Shown: one piece after another, positions 54,241 through 63,130 of the stretch
How positions within the stretch are numbered: the first letter of the stretch is position 1
Layout: the number at the start of each line of letters is the position of its first letter
Assembly (NCBI GenBank): GCA_913775525.1
Contig: CAJYLH010000008.1
Location: forward strand, 114,605-178,604
Source of the DNA: an uncultured Chryseobacterium sp.
GTDB lineage: Bacteria > Bacteroidota > Bacteroidia > Flavobacteriales > Weeksellaceae
DNA: 64,000 nt
Direction: 5' to 3'
Made by a program: the position numbers and the translations under genes
Notes under the pieces: generated by a model
What the model was told of the DNA's origin: nothing
The model's input: only the letters and a program-made list of their open reading frames with translations
Database searches by the model: none

Positions 54241-55416
54241 ATGGGAGGACCGGGCGTTATATTCGACAGGAAAGCACCTATTCAGAGAAAGGGAATAGAG
54301 CCTACGCAGGTGAAAAGCATCAAGCTTGTCTCCGATCTGGATGACGGTGCAGCCAATGATGGCAAAAAGACCATAAAAGAAAAAAGCGGGCTCGTTTTCG
54401 GGAAGACCTATACTTTTAAGGTAGAGTCTTATACGAACGGAGACCCGAAAGACATCAACCTGATTAAGTGGGCAGTAAGCTATACGGATAAAGAAACAGG
54501 GGTATTTTATAAGAATGTGCTGAAAGATGAATTTACAGGAGATGAAATCAGCATTACATTTAATGATCACAATGGCTGTGGTAATGATTTAAACATCATC
54601 GCCTACATCAATGATGCGGAACATGAAGGAAAACTGACTCTTTTCAAGCATTACAGGTTCAGGTATTTTGACCGTGTCGTTGTATTAGATGAATTGAACA
54701 AACGGAAAACAGAACCATGGCTTATCAACCAGGACCGCACGAATACCTGTGGACCCAGCGCCATCATGTACTCCTTTGCCAAAAAGGACAGTGAAAATTA
54801 TGCTAAATTCATATCGGATCTTCATAGAAAAGGTTATGCCCAATTTAATGACTATAAAATTGATATCAGCAGTGATGGAGATTTAAAAGATATTGCAGAT
54901 ACCAATCCAAAAACAAAGACCAATTTTCCCGTCAATATGGCGTATTGTGACTGGATTCCAAACATATGCATTACAGATCAGGAAAATACCGTTTTTGATT
55001 ATGAAGGAGATACCAAGGAAGATTTCTCCGCTATTACCCTTCCGTCACGTCTGGAAAAACTTGCCAAATCCCTGCTGGGCTATACTGATGTTAGTAACAA
55101 CACCAATCTTTATTTTAATAAAACAGGATGGATCTGGGGAGCCACACTGGAAGATGTGGCAGAGCTCATGACAGCAAAAAACGAAGGTTATGAAGTATTT
55201 CTGCTGGTCAACATTAATTTGCTTTACAATAAGGCTTCCGACTCTATGTTTTCAACTGCTGAGCATTGGATTGTTCTGGAATCAATACAGCATGGGGAAG
55301 CAGGCTTTGTAAAATTCAATGTGTATACTTGGGGAAGAAATCCGGCCCTTAAAACATATGTTGTCAGTTATGATGTTTTCAGAACGAATTACTATGGATA
55401 TATCAAAGCAAAATAA
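54241..55416 (+). CDS. Papain-like cysteine protease, candidate T6SS effector
   Basis: 391 residues, no signal peptide. The first 140 residues form a beta-rich region (KAPIQRKGIEPTQVKSIKLV, YTFKVESYTNGDPKDINLIKW) resembling the Ig-like spacers of other cargo proteins. The C-terminal domain has the papain-type pattern: Gln164 and Cys170 in LINQDRTNTCGPSAIMYSF, spaced six residues as in papain's oxyanion Gln and nucleophile Cys, then His342 in AEHWIVLE and a possible Asn360 in FNVYTWGR. The residues are visible; the protease activity and its target are inferred. The next gene overlaps almost directly and encodes a tiny membrane protein. Confidence 0.75.
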   Translation: MGGPGVIFDRKAPIQRKGIEPTQVKSIKLVSDLDDGAANDGKKTIKEKSGLVFGKTYTFKVESYTNGDPKDINLIKWAVSYTDKETGVFYKNVLKDEFTGDEISITFNDHNGCGNDLNIIAYINDAEHEGKLTLFKHYRFRYFDRVVVLDELNKRKTEPWLINQDRTNTCGPSAIMYSFAKKDSENYAKFISDLHRKGYAQFNDYKIDISSDGDLKDIADTNPKTKTNFPVNMAYCDWIPNICITDQENTVFDYEGDTKEDFSAITLPSRLEKLAKSLLGYTDVSNNTNLYFNKTGWIWGATLEDVAELMTAKNEGYEVFLLVNINLLYNKASDSMFSTAEHWIVLESIQHGEAGFVKFNVYTWGRNPALKTYVVSYDVFRTNYYGYIKAK

Positions 55417-55417
55417 T

Positions 55418-55639
55418 ATGAAAATCAACTTAATATCTTTATTGATAAGCATTATTTCAATGGTATTGCTGGCTGTTTTAATCTACCAGATTGTCAGTTA
55501 TGTTTCCCCCCCGGTAACTGTTGACGGGCATCCGTATATGCCAACAAGCAATATCTTAAAATCTGTATTTTTCAGTTTCCTGTTTTCTGTTGTTATCTTT
55601 TTCATCTCAAGGAAAATTTTAAAAAAGAAAAATACCTGA
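55418..55639 (+). CDS. 73-residue two-helix membrane protein, candidate immunity partner
   Basis: From the ATG at 55418, one base after the cysteine protease stop, the product is 73 residues: MKINLISLLISIISMVLLAV (helix 1), a short loop (VDGHPYMPTSN), then helix 2 (VFFSFLFSVVIFFI) and a basic tail (RKILKKKNT). The frame extends 33 codons upstream, but these overlap the protease gene. Its position and tiny size suggest an immunity protein of the protease or a membrane anchor. No family recognised. Confidence 0.6.
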   Translation: MKINLISLLISIISMVLLAVLIYQIVSYVSPPVTVDGHPYMPTSNILKSVFFSFLFSVVIFFISRKILKKKNT

Positions 55640-55668
55640 TCACTTTAATAACATAAGCTAAGAAAGAT

Positions 55669-56472
55669 ATGGCCTCATCAGCTTCTGACATATTTCCTAC
55701 ATCTACTTACCTGGTTAAGGATCAGTGCACGGTAAAAATCGGCGCAGAGCAGCATGATGGAAATCTCTCCTACACCCTGTATATAACGCAGGGAGAGAAA
55801 AGCCCTGAGGAAATCGTTATCGACAGGACCAATATAAAGGTCAATAATCAGGACATAGACACCAAATTCCTTGACGTAGCCAACCAATATATGGAAGCCC
55901 TGTTCCCGCTGGTCTGTATCATAGAAAAATATAGGTTAGTTATTCAGAATACGGATGAAATCAGAAAACGGATCCAAAAAACAGATATGGATATTCACGA
56001 CCTGTACAGCGGGGAAGGGATCGACCACATCCAGACCCAGTTTTTTGCGGCCATCCAGACAGATGAAAAGCTGATCCAGTTCATCAGCCAGCTTCATTTC
56101 ATGAGGATGCTGGAATACAGCCTGCAGAAATTCAATCCCGATACTACCTGCAAAACTTTATGGAAAGTTATTCCCGTAGGAACCACTGAATGGAAAGGTG
56201 AGATCAGATACCGGAAAGACCGTAATACGTTGTCTTTTGAACCGAAAATCAGCAATGCCCAGGATATTATGGACGATATCATCCGATATATTCACCGACA
56301 TGAATATAACGTCAGCTTTGACGAAGAAACACTCCCGCTGTATGCAGATTTACAGAACAATATCCAGTATACCGGAGAAACAGGCAGGATCAGAAAAGCA
56401 GAAAACAGGGTCTGTATAGAAGCCGGGGAAAAATTTTATTACCAACACACCATCATCATCGAAACAAAATAA
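55669..56472 (+). CDS. Unrecognised protein before the PAAR-like gene, possible adaptor
   Basis: 267 residues, no signal peptide or membrane helix. Begins MASSASDIFPTSTYLVKDQC, a beta-rich N-terminus (about 15-60: CTVKIGAEQHDGNLSYTLYI), then a helical middle (FLDVANQYMEALFPLVCIIEKY, MRMLEYSLQKF) and a beta-rich end. It ends 4 bases before the LysM/PAAR gene and is the only cargo-operon gene that is neither VgrG-like nor an obvious toxin or exported partner. In other T6SS loci, proteins in this position are chaperones or adaptors that load cargo on the spike; here that is inference only. Confidence 0.6.
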   Translation: MASSASDIFPTSTYLVKDQCTVKIGAEQHDGNLSYTLYITQGEKSPEEIVIDRTNIKVNNQDIDTKFLDVANQYMEALFPLVCIIEKYRLVIQNTDEIRKRIQKTDMDIHDLYSGEGIDHIQTQFFAAIQTDEKLIQFISQLHFMRMLEYSLQKFNPDTTCKTLWKVIPVGTTEWKGEIRYRKDRNTLSFEPKISNAQDIMDDIIRYIHRHEYNVSFDEETLPLYADLQNNIQYTGETGRIRKAENRVCIEAGEKFYYQHTIIIETK

Positions 56473-56476
56473 GAAT

Positions 56477-59400
56477 ATGTCAGCACCAATCCCATATACT
56501 GTCCAGAGCGGAGAGACGCTGCAGGATATTGCCAGGAAGCTGGGTATCAAAGACTGGACAAAGCTTAAGGATTATCATAATACCCATTCCGGAACTAAAG
56601 TGGGCAATACCCCGTATACGGGGTTTTCTTTAATGACTCCCGCTCCTGATGAGGTGTACCGGCTCAACGGCGAAACGCCTCCGCCGGATCCGGCACAGGA
56701 ACAAGAATCGGCGCAGCAGAAACAGGAAGAAGAAAAGAAAAAAGAAGAAGAAAAAAAGAAGAATGAACAGGCTGCAAAAAGTGAGCATGACGGAAAATAT
56801 TTTGTTGTGCACAATGCAAAATGTGTCTGTGATAAAGCTGAAAATCCCAAACAGACCGCCAACCTTCAGGTCACGACCCATTCGATCATTGTACTTAATG
56901 ATGAGCAGGGAAAACTGGCCGCCACAGATGAGGATAAAACATTCATACCGGCCGCTGCCACTTTTGGAAAATGCACCCTGAAACCTTCAGCCGGCGGATA
57001 TCTTCCCTGTAGTGTAGCTCCTGCACCAAAATGGAACAAAACCTACGAAAGCACGCAAGTAATGGGGAAAAATACGCTAACCGAGATATCTGAATTGCCC
57101 TGCATGACCGGAGGTAAAATCACCATTTTTAATCACGGCCAGACCGACTCGGTAAGCAATGCCCACGCAGACAATACAAATCCGGCAGAACTTGCCATGG
57201 TGAACCCGGCTGTTGACCAGCCGAAGAAAAAAGAGGACTACCCTTCCGTAACATCCATCACCTTAACCGCTATAGAAAACAGAACCGATTTCAAGCCAGT
57301 CGATTCAAAAAGCAAATCCGGCGTGGTGTATCTCCGCAAAGACGAAGAAGCCTCCTTTAAGGCCAACCTGAAAAGCGGTAACCGGCAATTCACTTCATGG
57401 ATGGTATACAGTGACCATCAGGGTAAAAAGGAAAACAGGATACTGCTTAAGGAACATATCGGTACTGAATTTTCGCAAAGTTTTGAAGGACTTGGAAAAT
57501 TCAGGATTGAAGGATATGGAAAACCCAAAACTCCGGAATTTGAACAGGGAAAATACGACAAATGTGATCCTACATGTTCCATTGATGTTGAAGTTGTTGA
57601 AAACACCCTTCTTGAACTGGAATGTACTTCTGCGGATTTCACGACACGTATCGACGCTTCCAAAAACAGGAAGTTCAGGAAAGGCGTCCCATCGGTTTTC
57701 AAAGCCAAGTTCTTCATCCCGGATCTTACGGAAGAAGAAAAATCCCGGCTCAGTTTATCTGTACTGGATGCAACAGAAAATACGATTACAGAAGGAGTGC
57801 AAACCAACGGGGAAAGACTGACTTTTACACCTCAGAACAGCAAAGCAAAATATACTGTCCTCGCAAGGTATACCAATGAACAGGGTGAAGTGATCGAGAA
57901 AAAAATATCCGGGGAGACAGAAAGCAATGCAGTACTGGGAATCAGCCACGGCGCCGAGATCATCAGGCCAGGAACAGCCATGTCTTTCAGCGTTTCAAAA
58001 ATGAAATATAAATTCGGGGAGGACCATTCTCATTACGGACTTACCGCTGATGAATCTGCTGAGGTCAAATGGAACCTGAACGGTGTACTCCTGGGAACCG
58101 GGAAAAATATAACAATACCGGGATCCAGGCTGATGGCTCCGGGAAAATATGTTGTGGAAGCCTACAGCATTACCGCCAATGCAGGGAGTAAAAAAGAAGA
58201 CGATGACTGGCATTTTGAAGTGAAACAGAATGTGGTGACCGAAATCAAAGCAGGAAAAAAAGCCAGGACCGGGTCAGAAATCCCTTTTGAGATCGGTAAA
58301 ACGCTGCTTAACGGTTACGACCCTTCCAAAGACGGACCTGTCGTATGGAAAATTACAGGTCCGGCTTCCGGAACAGGAAGCGGGCAAAAATTCAATTATA
58401 CTTTCAGGCTGCCGGGTGAATACACCATTGATTGCCTGATGGGCGGAAGGGCTTCTGCCGCACCGCTGAAACTTAAAGTAATCCAACCGAAGATTTTAGT
58501 GGAAACTTCCAAATGGATTGATAATGACGGAAGCAGCGGGAACATGATCAAAGAAGCCGGATACGGACAGGAAATCAGTGCTTTCGTGAAATTCGAGGGG
58601 CTGCAGGGCGAAGATATGACCCTGCATATTTATGATAATGACAGCAACGGGACCAATCTGGTGCATTCTGCCGATGGAAAGCTGCCGGAAAGCTGCAACG
58701 GTACATTCTGGCCTTTAACGCTGGACAACAGTATCAAGCTAAAGATTGAAGCCAAAGGACTGACAAAAGACGGCAAACTGCATTTCAGGCTGGTTCCGAA
58801 AGATCCGGGACTGCAAATCCTTAATGGAGATAAGCCTTTAGGGGAATATTTAAACGTTTCCAGTATTCCAAAGATTGTTGACGGCTATTTCTGTGATGCC
58901 GGAGACACGGAAAAATTATACAACTCCCCTATTGATAAGCCCCTGTATTTTAAAGTCTATGCCATTAATATGATAGACAAAAAGGTGGAAGTCCATTTTA
59001 TGACCCAATCTGATCCGTACTTTGGGTTTGCATGGAGCGCCAAAACATGGAAAGACTGGAAAGATGTGAAGGAGAAGTTTTCAAAGGAAAATTTCTTCCA
59101 TAAAGCGGAAGGTACCATCAATAAAAAAGGAGAACTGATTGTAAAGGTAGATCCATCGAAACTCGGGAAACCTAAAAACTACTTCAAGATCGCTGCCGTT
59201 GTCAAAACAACAGAAGGCGAAGGAAAAGAAGCTAAGGAAATAGCGGCTTATATGGAGAAAACGGACCTTGCCATCCTCTATGCTACCGCCAAGCTTCCGG
59301 ATATGGTGGAGAACAAAGGAGCGGTGAAGGTTGGCAGGGAAGCATTATCATCAGGAGAAAATAAAGATGAAGGCATATGCGAATGTGAAGCCAGAGTAAG

Positions 59401-60568
59401 AGCATTCATGAGAATGCTGAGAAAAGGAGAAGGTACAGGAGGAGAAAAAGGATATACCACTCAGTACAGCGGTAAACAATTTACAGACCTGAGCACACAT
59501 CCTGAAGAAGTTATTACAGCCGGCAGCTATTCATCTTCAGCCGCAGGTGCTTACCAGGTAATGAGATATACATGGTGGTGGATCAATGGAGAAAAACTTA
59601 CCAAAGAAAATAAAAAAGCCGGCGTATATGAAAAAGAACATGATTATATTAAAAAGTATAATATTCCCAGCTTTGATCAGGAATCTCAGGATGAAATTTG
59701 TGTGATATTGTTCAGGCATAAGCAAAAAAAGGATTTTCTAGATTTGATCGTAGATAACAAGCCCAAAGAAGCCATGGAAAAATACGGAAGTTATGAATGG
59801 GCCAGCCTACCTCCCGGCAGATATGGCCAGCCAACACAAACTATGGAAGGTGCTTTAGCAGAATATGAAAGATGCCTGAAGGAAGAGTTGGCCGGAGTAA
59901 GCGATTTACACATCAAAAAAGGATTTTTAAAAAAATACGGATATGACTGCTGTGAACAACAAAAGATTGTTGCAGGTGATATCAATAAGTATAAAATAGA
60001 TGTCGATCAATTTACGTATTCCAAAATTATGAAGAATGAGACCTCTAAAAAATATCAATATGATATTTATGAAAATAATCTGTTAACAAAATCAATAATT
60101 TTGGAAAAGAATGAGCATAATTTATTACCATTTCCTGAGACGGGTCCAAATTGGGGCAGATTTGGAACCAGGGATAAAGGAGGCGACAATTGGATTGACG
60201 AAAAAGTTTGCGCTGCCCTGCTAGGATTTTTCTATTCACTGTCAAAAAATAATTTTTCAGATACATTATATTTTAATGATATTTCTGCAAATGACGGAAG
60301 AAATATAGGCCATTCCGGACATAACGAAGCTGGCAATGATATTGATATAAGATATCCCGGAAGCAGCAGTGGAGGGCAGACCTTGTGGAGTGATGCCAAA
60401 AAAGCATATAAAGACGAAGATACCTTTGTGAATGTTTTAGAAAACATACTTTCTATTGGAGTAAAGTGGGGTTTTAATAAAAACTACGCTTACAAAAAAG
60501 ACATAAAGCATACAACCGGTAAAGCAACTTCTGTTCACCAAGATCATTTTCACTTAGGTTTAAGATAA
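56477..60568 (+). CDS. LysM-PAAR-like effector with endolysin and murein endopeptidase domains
   Basis: 1363 residues. LysM at 6-54 (YTVQSGETLQDIA). A Glu/Lys/Gln-rich linker at 70-103. A PAAR-like DUF4280 domain at about 107-225 with paired Cys (AKCVCDK, GKCTLKP, YLPCSV, LPCMTGGKI). Then several Ig-like modules (about 250-960). A domain at about 965-1130 matches phage lambda R endolysin: RAFMRMLRKGEGT with Glu985 as likely catalytic residue, FTDLSTHPEEV, SSAAGAYQVMRYTWWW, WASLPPGRYGQ. The C-terminus (about 1240-1363) has H-x3-G-x-D-I-D at 1282-1290 (HNEAGNDID) and HQDHFHLGL at 1354-1362, zinc-ligand patterns of MepA/M15 endopeptidases. It therefore pairs a glycan-strand lyase with a peptide-crosslink hydrolase on a T6SS tip protein. 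Family identities rest on motifs seen here. Confidence 0.85.
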   Translation: MSAPIPYTVQSGETLQDIARKLGIKDWTKLKDYHNTHSGTKVGNTPYTGFSLMTPAPDEVYRLNGETPPPDPAQEQESAQQKQEEEKKKEEEKKKNEQAAKSEHDGKYFVVHNAKCVCDKAENPKQTANLQVTTHSIIVLNDEQGKLAATDEDKTFIPAAATFGKCTLKPSAGGYLPCSVAPAPKWNKTYESTQVMGKNTLTEISELPCMTGGKITIFNHGQTDSVSNAHADNTNPAELAMVNPAVDQPKKKEDYPSVTSITLTAIENRTDFKPVDSKSKSGVVYLRKDEEASFKANLKSGNRQFTSWMVYSDHQGKKENRILLKEHIGTEFSQSFEGLGKFRIEGYGKPKTPEFEQGKYDKCDPTCSIDVEVVENTLLELECTSADFTTRIDASKNRKFRKGVPSVFKAKFFIPDLTEEEKSRLSLSVLDATENTITEGVQTNGERLTFTPQNSKAKYTVLARYTNEQGEVIEKKISGETESNAVLGISHGAEIIRPGTAMSFSVSKMKYKFGEDHSHYGLTADESAEVKWNLNGVLLGTGKNITIPGSRLMAPGKYVVEAYSITANAGSKKEDDDWHFEVKQNVVTEIKAGKKARTGSEIPFEIGKTLLNGYDPSKDGPVVWKITGPASGTGSGQKFNYTFRLPGEYTIDCLMGGRASAAPLKLKVIQPKILVETSKWIDNDGSSGNMIKEAGYGQEISAFVKFEGLQGEDMTLHIYDNDSNGTNLVHSADGKLPESCNGTFWPLTLDNSIKLKIEAKGLTKDGKLHFRLVPKDPGLQILNGDKPLGEYLNVSSIPKIVDGYFCDAGDTEKLYNSPIDKPLYFKVYAINMIDKKVEVHFMTQSDPYFGFAWSAKTWKDWKDVKEKFSKENFFHKAEGTINKKGELIVKVDPSKLGKPKNYFKIAAVVKTTEGEGKEAKEIAAYMEKTDLAILYATAKLPDMVENKGAVKVGREALSSGENKDEGICECEARVRAFMRMLRKGEGTGGEKGYTTQYSGKQFTDLSTHPEEVITAGSYSSSAAGAYQVMRYTWWWINGEKLTKENKKAGVYEKEHDYIKKYNIPSFDQESQDEICVILFRHKQKKDFLDLIVDNKPKEAMEKYGSYEWASLPPGRYGQPTQTMEGALAEYERCLKEELAGVSDLHIKKGFLKKYGYDCCEQQKIVAGDINKYKIDVDQFTYSKIMKNETSKKYQYDIYENNLLTKSIILEKNEHNLLPFPETGPNWGRFGTRDKGGDNWIDEKVCAALLGFFYSLSKNNFSDTLYFNDISANDGRNIGHSGHNEAGNDIDIRYPGSSSGGQTLWSDAKKAYKDEDTFVNVLENILSIGVKWGFNKNYAYKKDIKHTTGKATSVHQDHFHLGLR

Positions 60569-60569
60569 C

Positions 60570-61169
60570 ATGAGCAGATCCATAATATATAGAATAGCAG
60601 TGATCCTCTTATTGGTTTGCACAAATGCATTATGTCAGACCATCCGAAATCTGGAGTATCAGAACGATGGTTTGCTTCAAAATTTAGGAATAGGATTAGT
60701 ACAGATCAGGAACGTCAATAAAAGTATTCCTATATACTCTGACAGAAATCTCTCTAAAATGCAAAATGGTAAAATTGGGACTCATGTAATACCATTATTA
60801 TATAAGCCGGATTACGGTATTTTATTTTTTTCATGTATAGAAAAAAAATCAGGTTTTTACAAAATAGCAATTTCAAAGGATAAGTATGCTTATATTAAGG
60901 TTTCGGAAAACCACATTTTTTACCCTTGGGAAGATTTTTTAAAAAATCAGGTGATCAGTATTACCAGTAAAAACTTAAAAACAAACCCGCCACGGGATTC
61001 TATAGAAGGAAAAGCTATTCTGAAGAGTGGTAATGCAGATGATGAAACCGAAATAATTGAAGTCAGGAATGAGTGGCTGAAAGTGAAAAACACTCATAAC
61101 AACCAAGTATTTTGGATTAAATGGAGAGATGACAAGACCTTAAAAATATTTTTAAACCTACTTATCTAA
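60570..61169 (+). CDS. Exported SH3-like protein, candidate immunity protein
   Basis: 199 residues with signal peptide MSRSIIYRIAVILLLVCTNALCQ. The mature part has two beta-rich halves with GLVQIRNVNKSIPIYSDRN, GFYKIAISKDKYAYIKVSEN and NEWLKVKNTHNNQVFWIKW, typical of bacterial SH3-like repeats. It starts 1 base after the stop of the peptidoglycan hydrolase gene, so translation may be coupled. A periplasmic SH3-like protein next to a cell-wall toxin fits immunity, or a peptidoglycan-binding accessory protein. The role is inferred from context. Confidence 0.65.
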   Translation: MSRSIIYRIAVILLLVCTNALCQTIRNLEYQNDGLLQNLGIGLVQIRNVNKSIPIYSDRNLSKMQNGKIGTHVIPLLYKPDYGILFFSCIEKKSGFYKIAISKDKYAYIKVSENHIFYPWEDFLKNQVISITSKNLKTNPPRDSIEGKAILKSGNADDETEIIEVRNEWLKVKNTHNNQVFWIKWRDDKTLKIFLNLLI

Positions 61170-61171
61170 TT

Positions 61172-61693
61172 ATGAATATCAAAATAATCCTATTACTGAT
61201 CTTATTAAGTGTATCGCATTCATCATGCAGCCAGACTACCCACAAAACAGATCAGGTACAGCATGCAGATCCAGTCATTACAGAAAAAAAGAGAACGAAG
61301 TCCTTGCCTATTGCTTTTAATATTAAAGGAACGTGGAAAACAGAATGTGGAAAAGAAAAACCCAGTATAGAATTCTTTGATGACCAGTCTGCAGTGATGG
61401 ATTTTGATACCAAAAGTGGAACGCTTGCCCGAATCAATTTAAATATCGAAAAAAATAATGATACCTTCAACGTCAAATTTGATGGATTAACAGGTGTAAC
61501 AAAGGGGAACCCCGATTTGGAATGGGTTAATTTTTCCAGAGAAGAAACAATTGCCGAAATAAAAACAGTACGGGAAAATACTTTTGAAATCAGTTGGTTT
61601 GGATTCTACAATCAAAAAAGCAAAAAAAGAAATTCTCAGGAAAACCCTTTTGCCATTACTGAAAAAAACGTACAATTAGTACGGTGTAACTGA
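61172..61693 (+). CDS. Exported lipoprotein, candidate immunity protein related to 33177
   Basis: 173 residues. A lipoprotein signal peptide ends in HSSC (MNIKIILLLILLSVSHSSC). The mature part has FNIKGTWKTECGKEKPS near its start and ISWFGFYNQKSKKR ... VQLVRC at its end. The small secreted protein at 33177 beside the GH19 enzyme has the same landmarks (GEYKLNCNN, WKGLYNTQTGKR, IFLKKC). It begins 2 bases after the SH3-like gene and ends the VgrG operon. The shared pattern with a second protein beside a lysozyme suggests a family that protects against glycan-cleaving toxins. Activity unproven. Confidence 0.65.
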   Translation: MNIKIILLLILLSVSHSSCSQTTHKTDQVQHADPVITEKKRTKSLPIAFNIKGTWKTECGKEKPSIEFFDDQSAVMDFDTKSGTLARINLNIEKNNDTFNVKFDGLTGVTKGNPDLEWVNFSREETIAEIKTVRENTFEISWFGFYNQKSKKRNSQENPFAITEKNVQLVRCN

Positions 61694-62013
61694 AGTTCTT
61701 ACTTCAATGACATTACAGGGCATTTCAAGAATCGTATAGCTCAGTTTTTAGGATTATCCTTGAAGTACTATTGCTTATAGAATAAGGAAACCAGCCTTCG
61801 TATACTTATGATTATACCCAAAATAAAAATACTGCGGCCAAACATCTTAATGATATATCCTATTCTCTACCAAGCAGCTTCCTGAGGAATGCAATCTCCT
61901 CATCTTTATCCTTAAGCCGGTGCTCGTATTATTCTATGAGCTTTTCCGGGTTCTGATTCGGATAAATGAAACCAGGAGAAAACAGAACTATGAAATGTTT
62001 ATCAACGGAAATT
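61694..62013. other. Gene-free region holding a regulator gene remnant
   Basis: 320 bases between the cargo operon and the next lipoprotein. Apart from the degraded XRE fragment at 61860-61946 described separately, I see no gene, RNA or clear promoter. Confidence 0.5.
61860..61946 (-). pseudogene. Degraded copy of the XRE regulator's 3' end
   Basis: On the minus strand this reads EKLIE-stop-YEHRLKDKDEEIAFLRKLLGRE, matching EKLIEQYEQRLKDKDEEIAFLRKLLGKE at the end of the intact gene at 63131. I count about 77 identical bases of 87, including a perfect 41-base match (61879-61919 against 63150-63190). The glutamine codon has become a stop. No upstream part of the gene is present. Confidence 0.85.
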
Positions 62014-62982
62014 ATGATTCGACACATTAAGTTATTTTTGATTGTAACAGCGGTTTCTTTCGCAGGCCTGAATTGCAGGAAAAAAGAACCGGAAGCAGTT
62101 AACAGGATTTCCGGAACTGAAAAAAGTGACAGCATCCGGAAGCATAATAATAATCTTGAGCATTACGCAAGATGGAAATATGCACCGAATAACAAAAGTC
62201 GGGATTATCAGGAATACACATTGTATATAAGCGAGGATTCCATGAAGGTTTTTAATGGTGATACCGAAGTCTGTTCCGGAGAAATCGTACAGGAAAAAAA
62301 TACCTATGCCGGATATTTTAAAAGTGTGGCAACAGGTAAAAAGATTAAAGCGCAGCTGAAAAAAGACTTTTCCATTGCAGGAACAGACAACCTTCTGGTC
62401 ATCATGAATGCGGACGGGGATATTGCAAAAAAGGGCTGTCTGTTTCCGTTCAATGAGGTATTTATTGCAGACGGATATTTGTTCTTTTACAAAGACGGCT
62501 ACCATGCCTTTATGTCTGACCACAGCTCACAAAAGACTGCCAAAGATCCGGACCGGATTACCTTTTCCGGATTACCCCTGCCGTACCAAAAGAAGACCGA
62601 TTACAAAAATGTACAGTACCGCCTGCTTCCTGTAAAAGGGACTTCCGGACTTTCAGAATTTTCCTGCGGAAAACCTGACGTGCGCTATATTCCTCTCGAA
62701 AAAACAAAAAACGTACAACTCATCCTGGTCCCTATGGATTGTGGCGATGCCCCTTACCGCTATTACCTGCTGTCTGTTGTTAACCACCGTGTGGTCTCAA
62801 ATGTTTATGTAGAAGGGGAACTGTATGAACCTGAAGGTATGAGCAATCCAGAAATTACCCGCTTCAGCATCAGCAAAGAATCTGTACTAACGGTGAAAAC
62901 CACCAACAAAGATTTTACGGGTAAAAACACGGAGAAAAGCTATATCATTGATAACCGGGGCAGGATTGTTGAGTACCATTGA
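62014..62982 (+). CDS. Lipoprotein of unknown function
   Basis: 322 residues from the ATG at 62014, which begins a hydrophobic signal (MIRHIKLFLIVTAVSFAGLNC) ending in a cysteine; the frame is open 16 codons further upstream. The mature part is charged at first (RKKEPEAVNRISGTEKSD), then beta-rich: YTLYISEDSMKVFNGDTEVC, GYLFFYKDGYHAFMSD, YRLLPVKGTSGLSEF, VVSNVYVEGELYEPEG. No family recognised. It follows the XRE remnant and could belong to the same mobile patch as the cargo operon, but carries no toxin motif. Confidence 0.65.
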   Translation: MIRHIKLFLIVTAVSFAGLNCRKKEPEAVNRISGTEKSDSIRKHNNNLEHYARWKYAPNNKSRDYQEYTLYISEDSMKVFNGDTEVCSGEIVQEKNTYAGYFKSVATGKKIKAQLKKDFSIAGTDNLLVIMNADGDIAKKGCLFPFNEVFIADGYLFFYKDGYHAFMSDHSSQKTAKDPDRITFSGLPLPYQKKTDYKNVQYRLLPVKGTSGLSEFSCGKPDVRYIPLEKTKNVQLILVPMDCGDAPYRYYLLSVVNHRVVSNVYVEGELYEPEGMSNPEITRFSISKESVLTVKTTNKDFTGKNTEKSYIIDNRGRIVEYH

Positions 62983-63130
62983 CGTGCCCCGCCAGGGCTG
63001 AGCAACCGTTGAATATGTATACCGCCTTTTCTATCTAAGAATGTGGGTAAAAATCCGGGCTATCGCAGTTGATGGCCATATTTAAGAAAAGGAAAACGAG
63101 ATTACCATAAAACGCTCTAGCCCTGCCATT

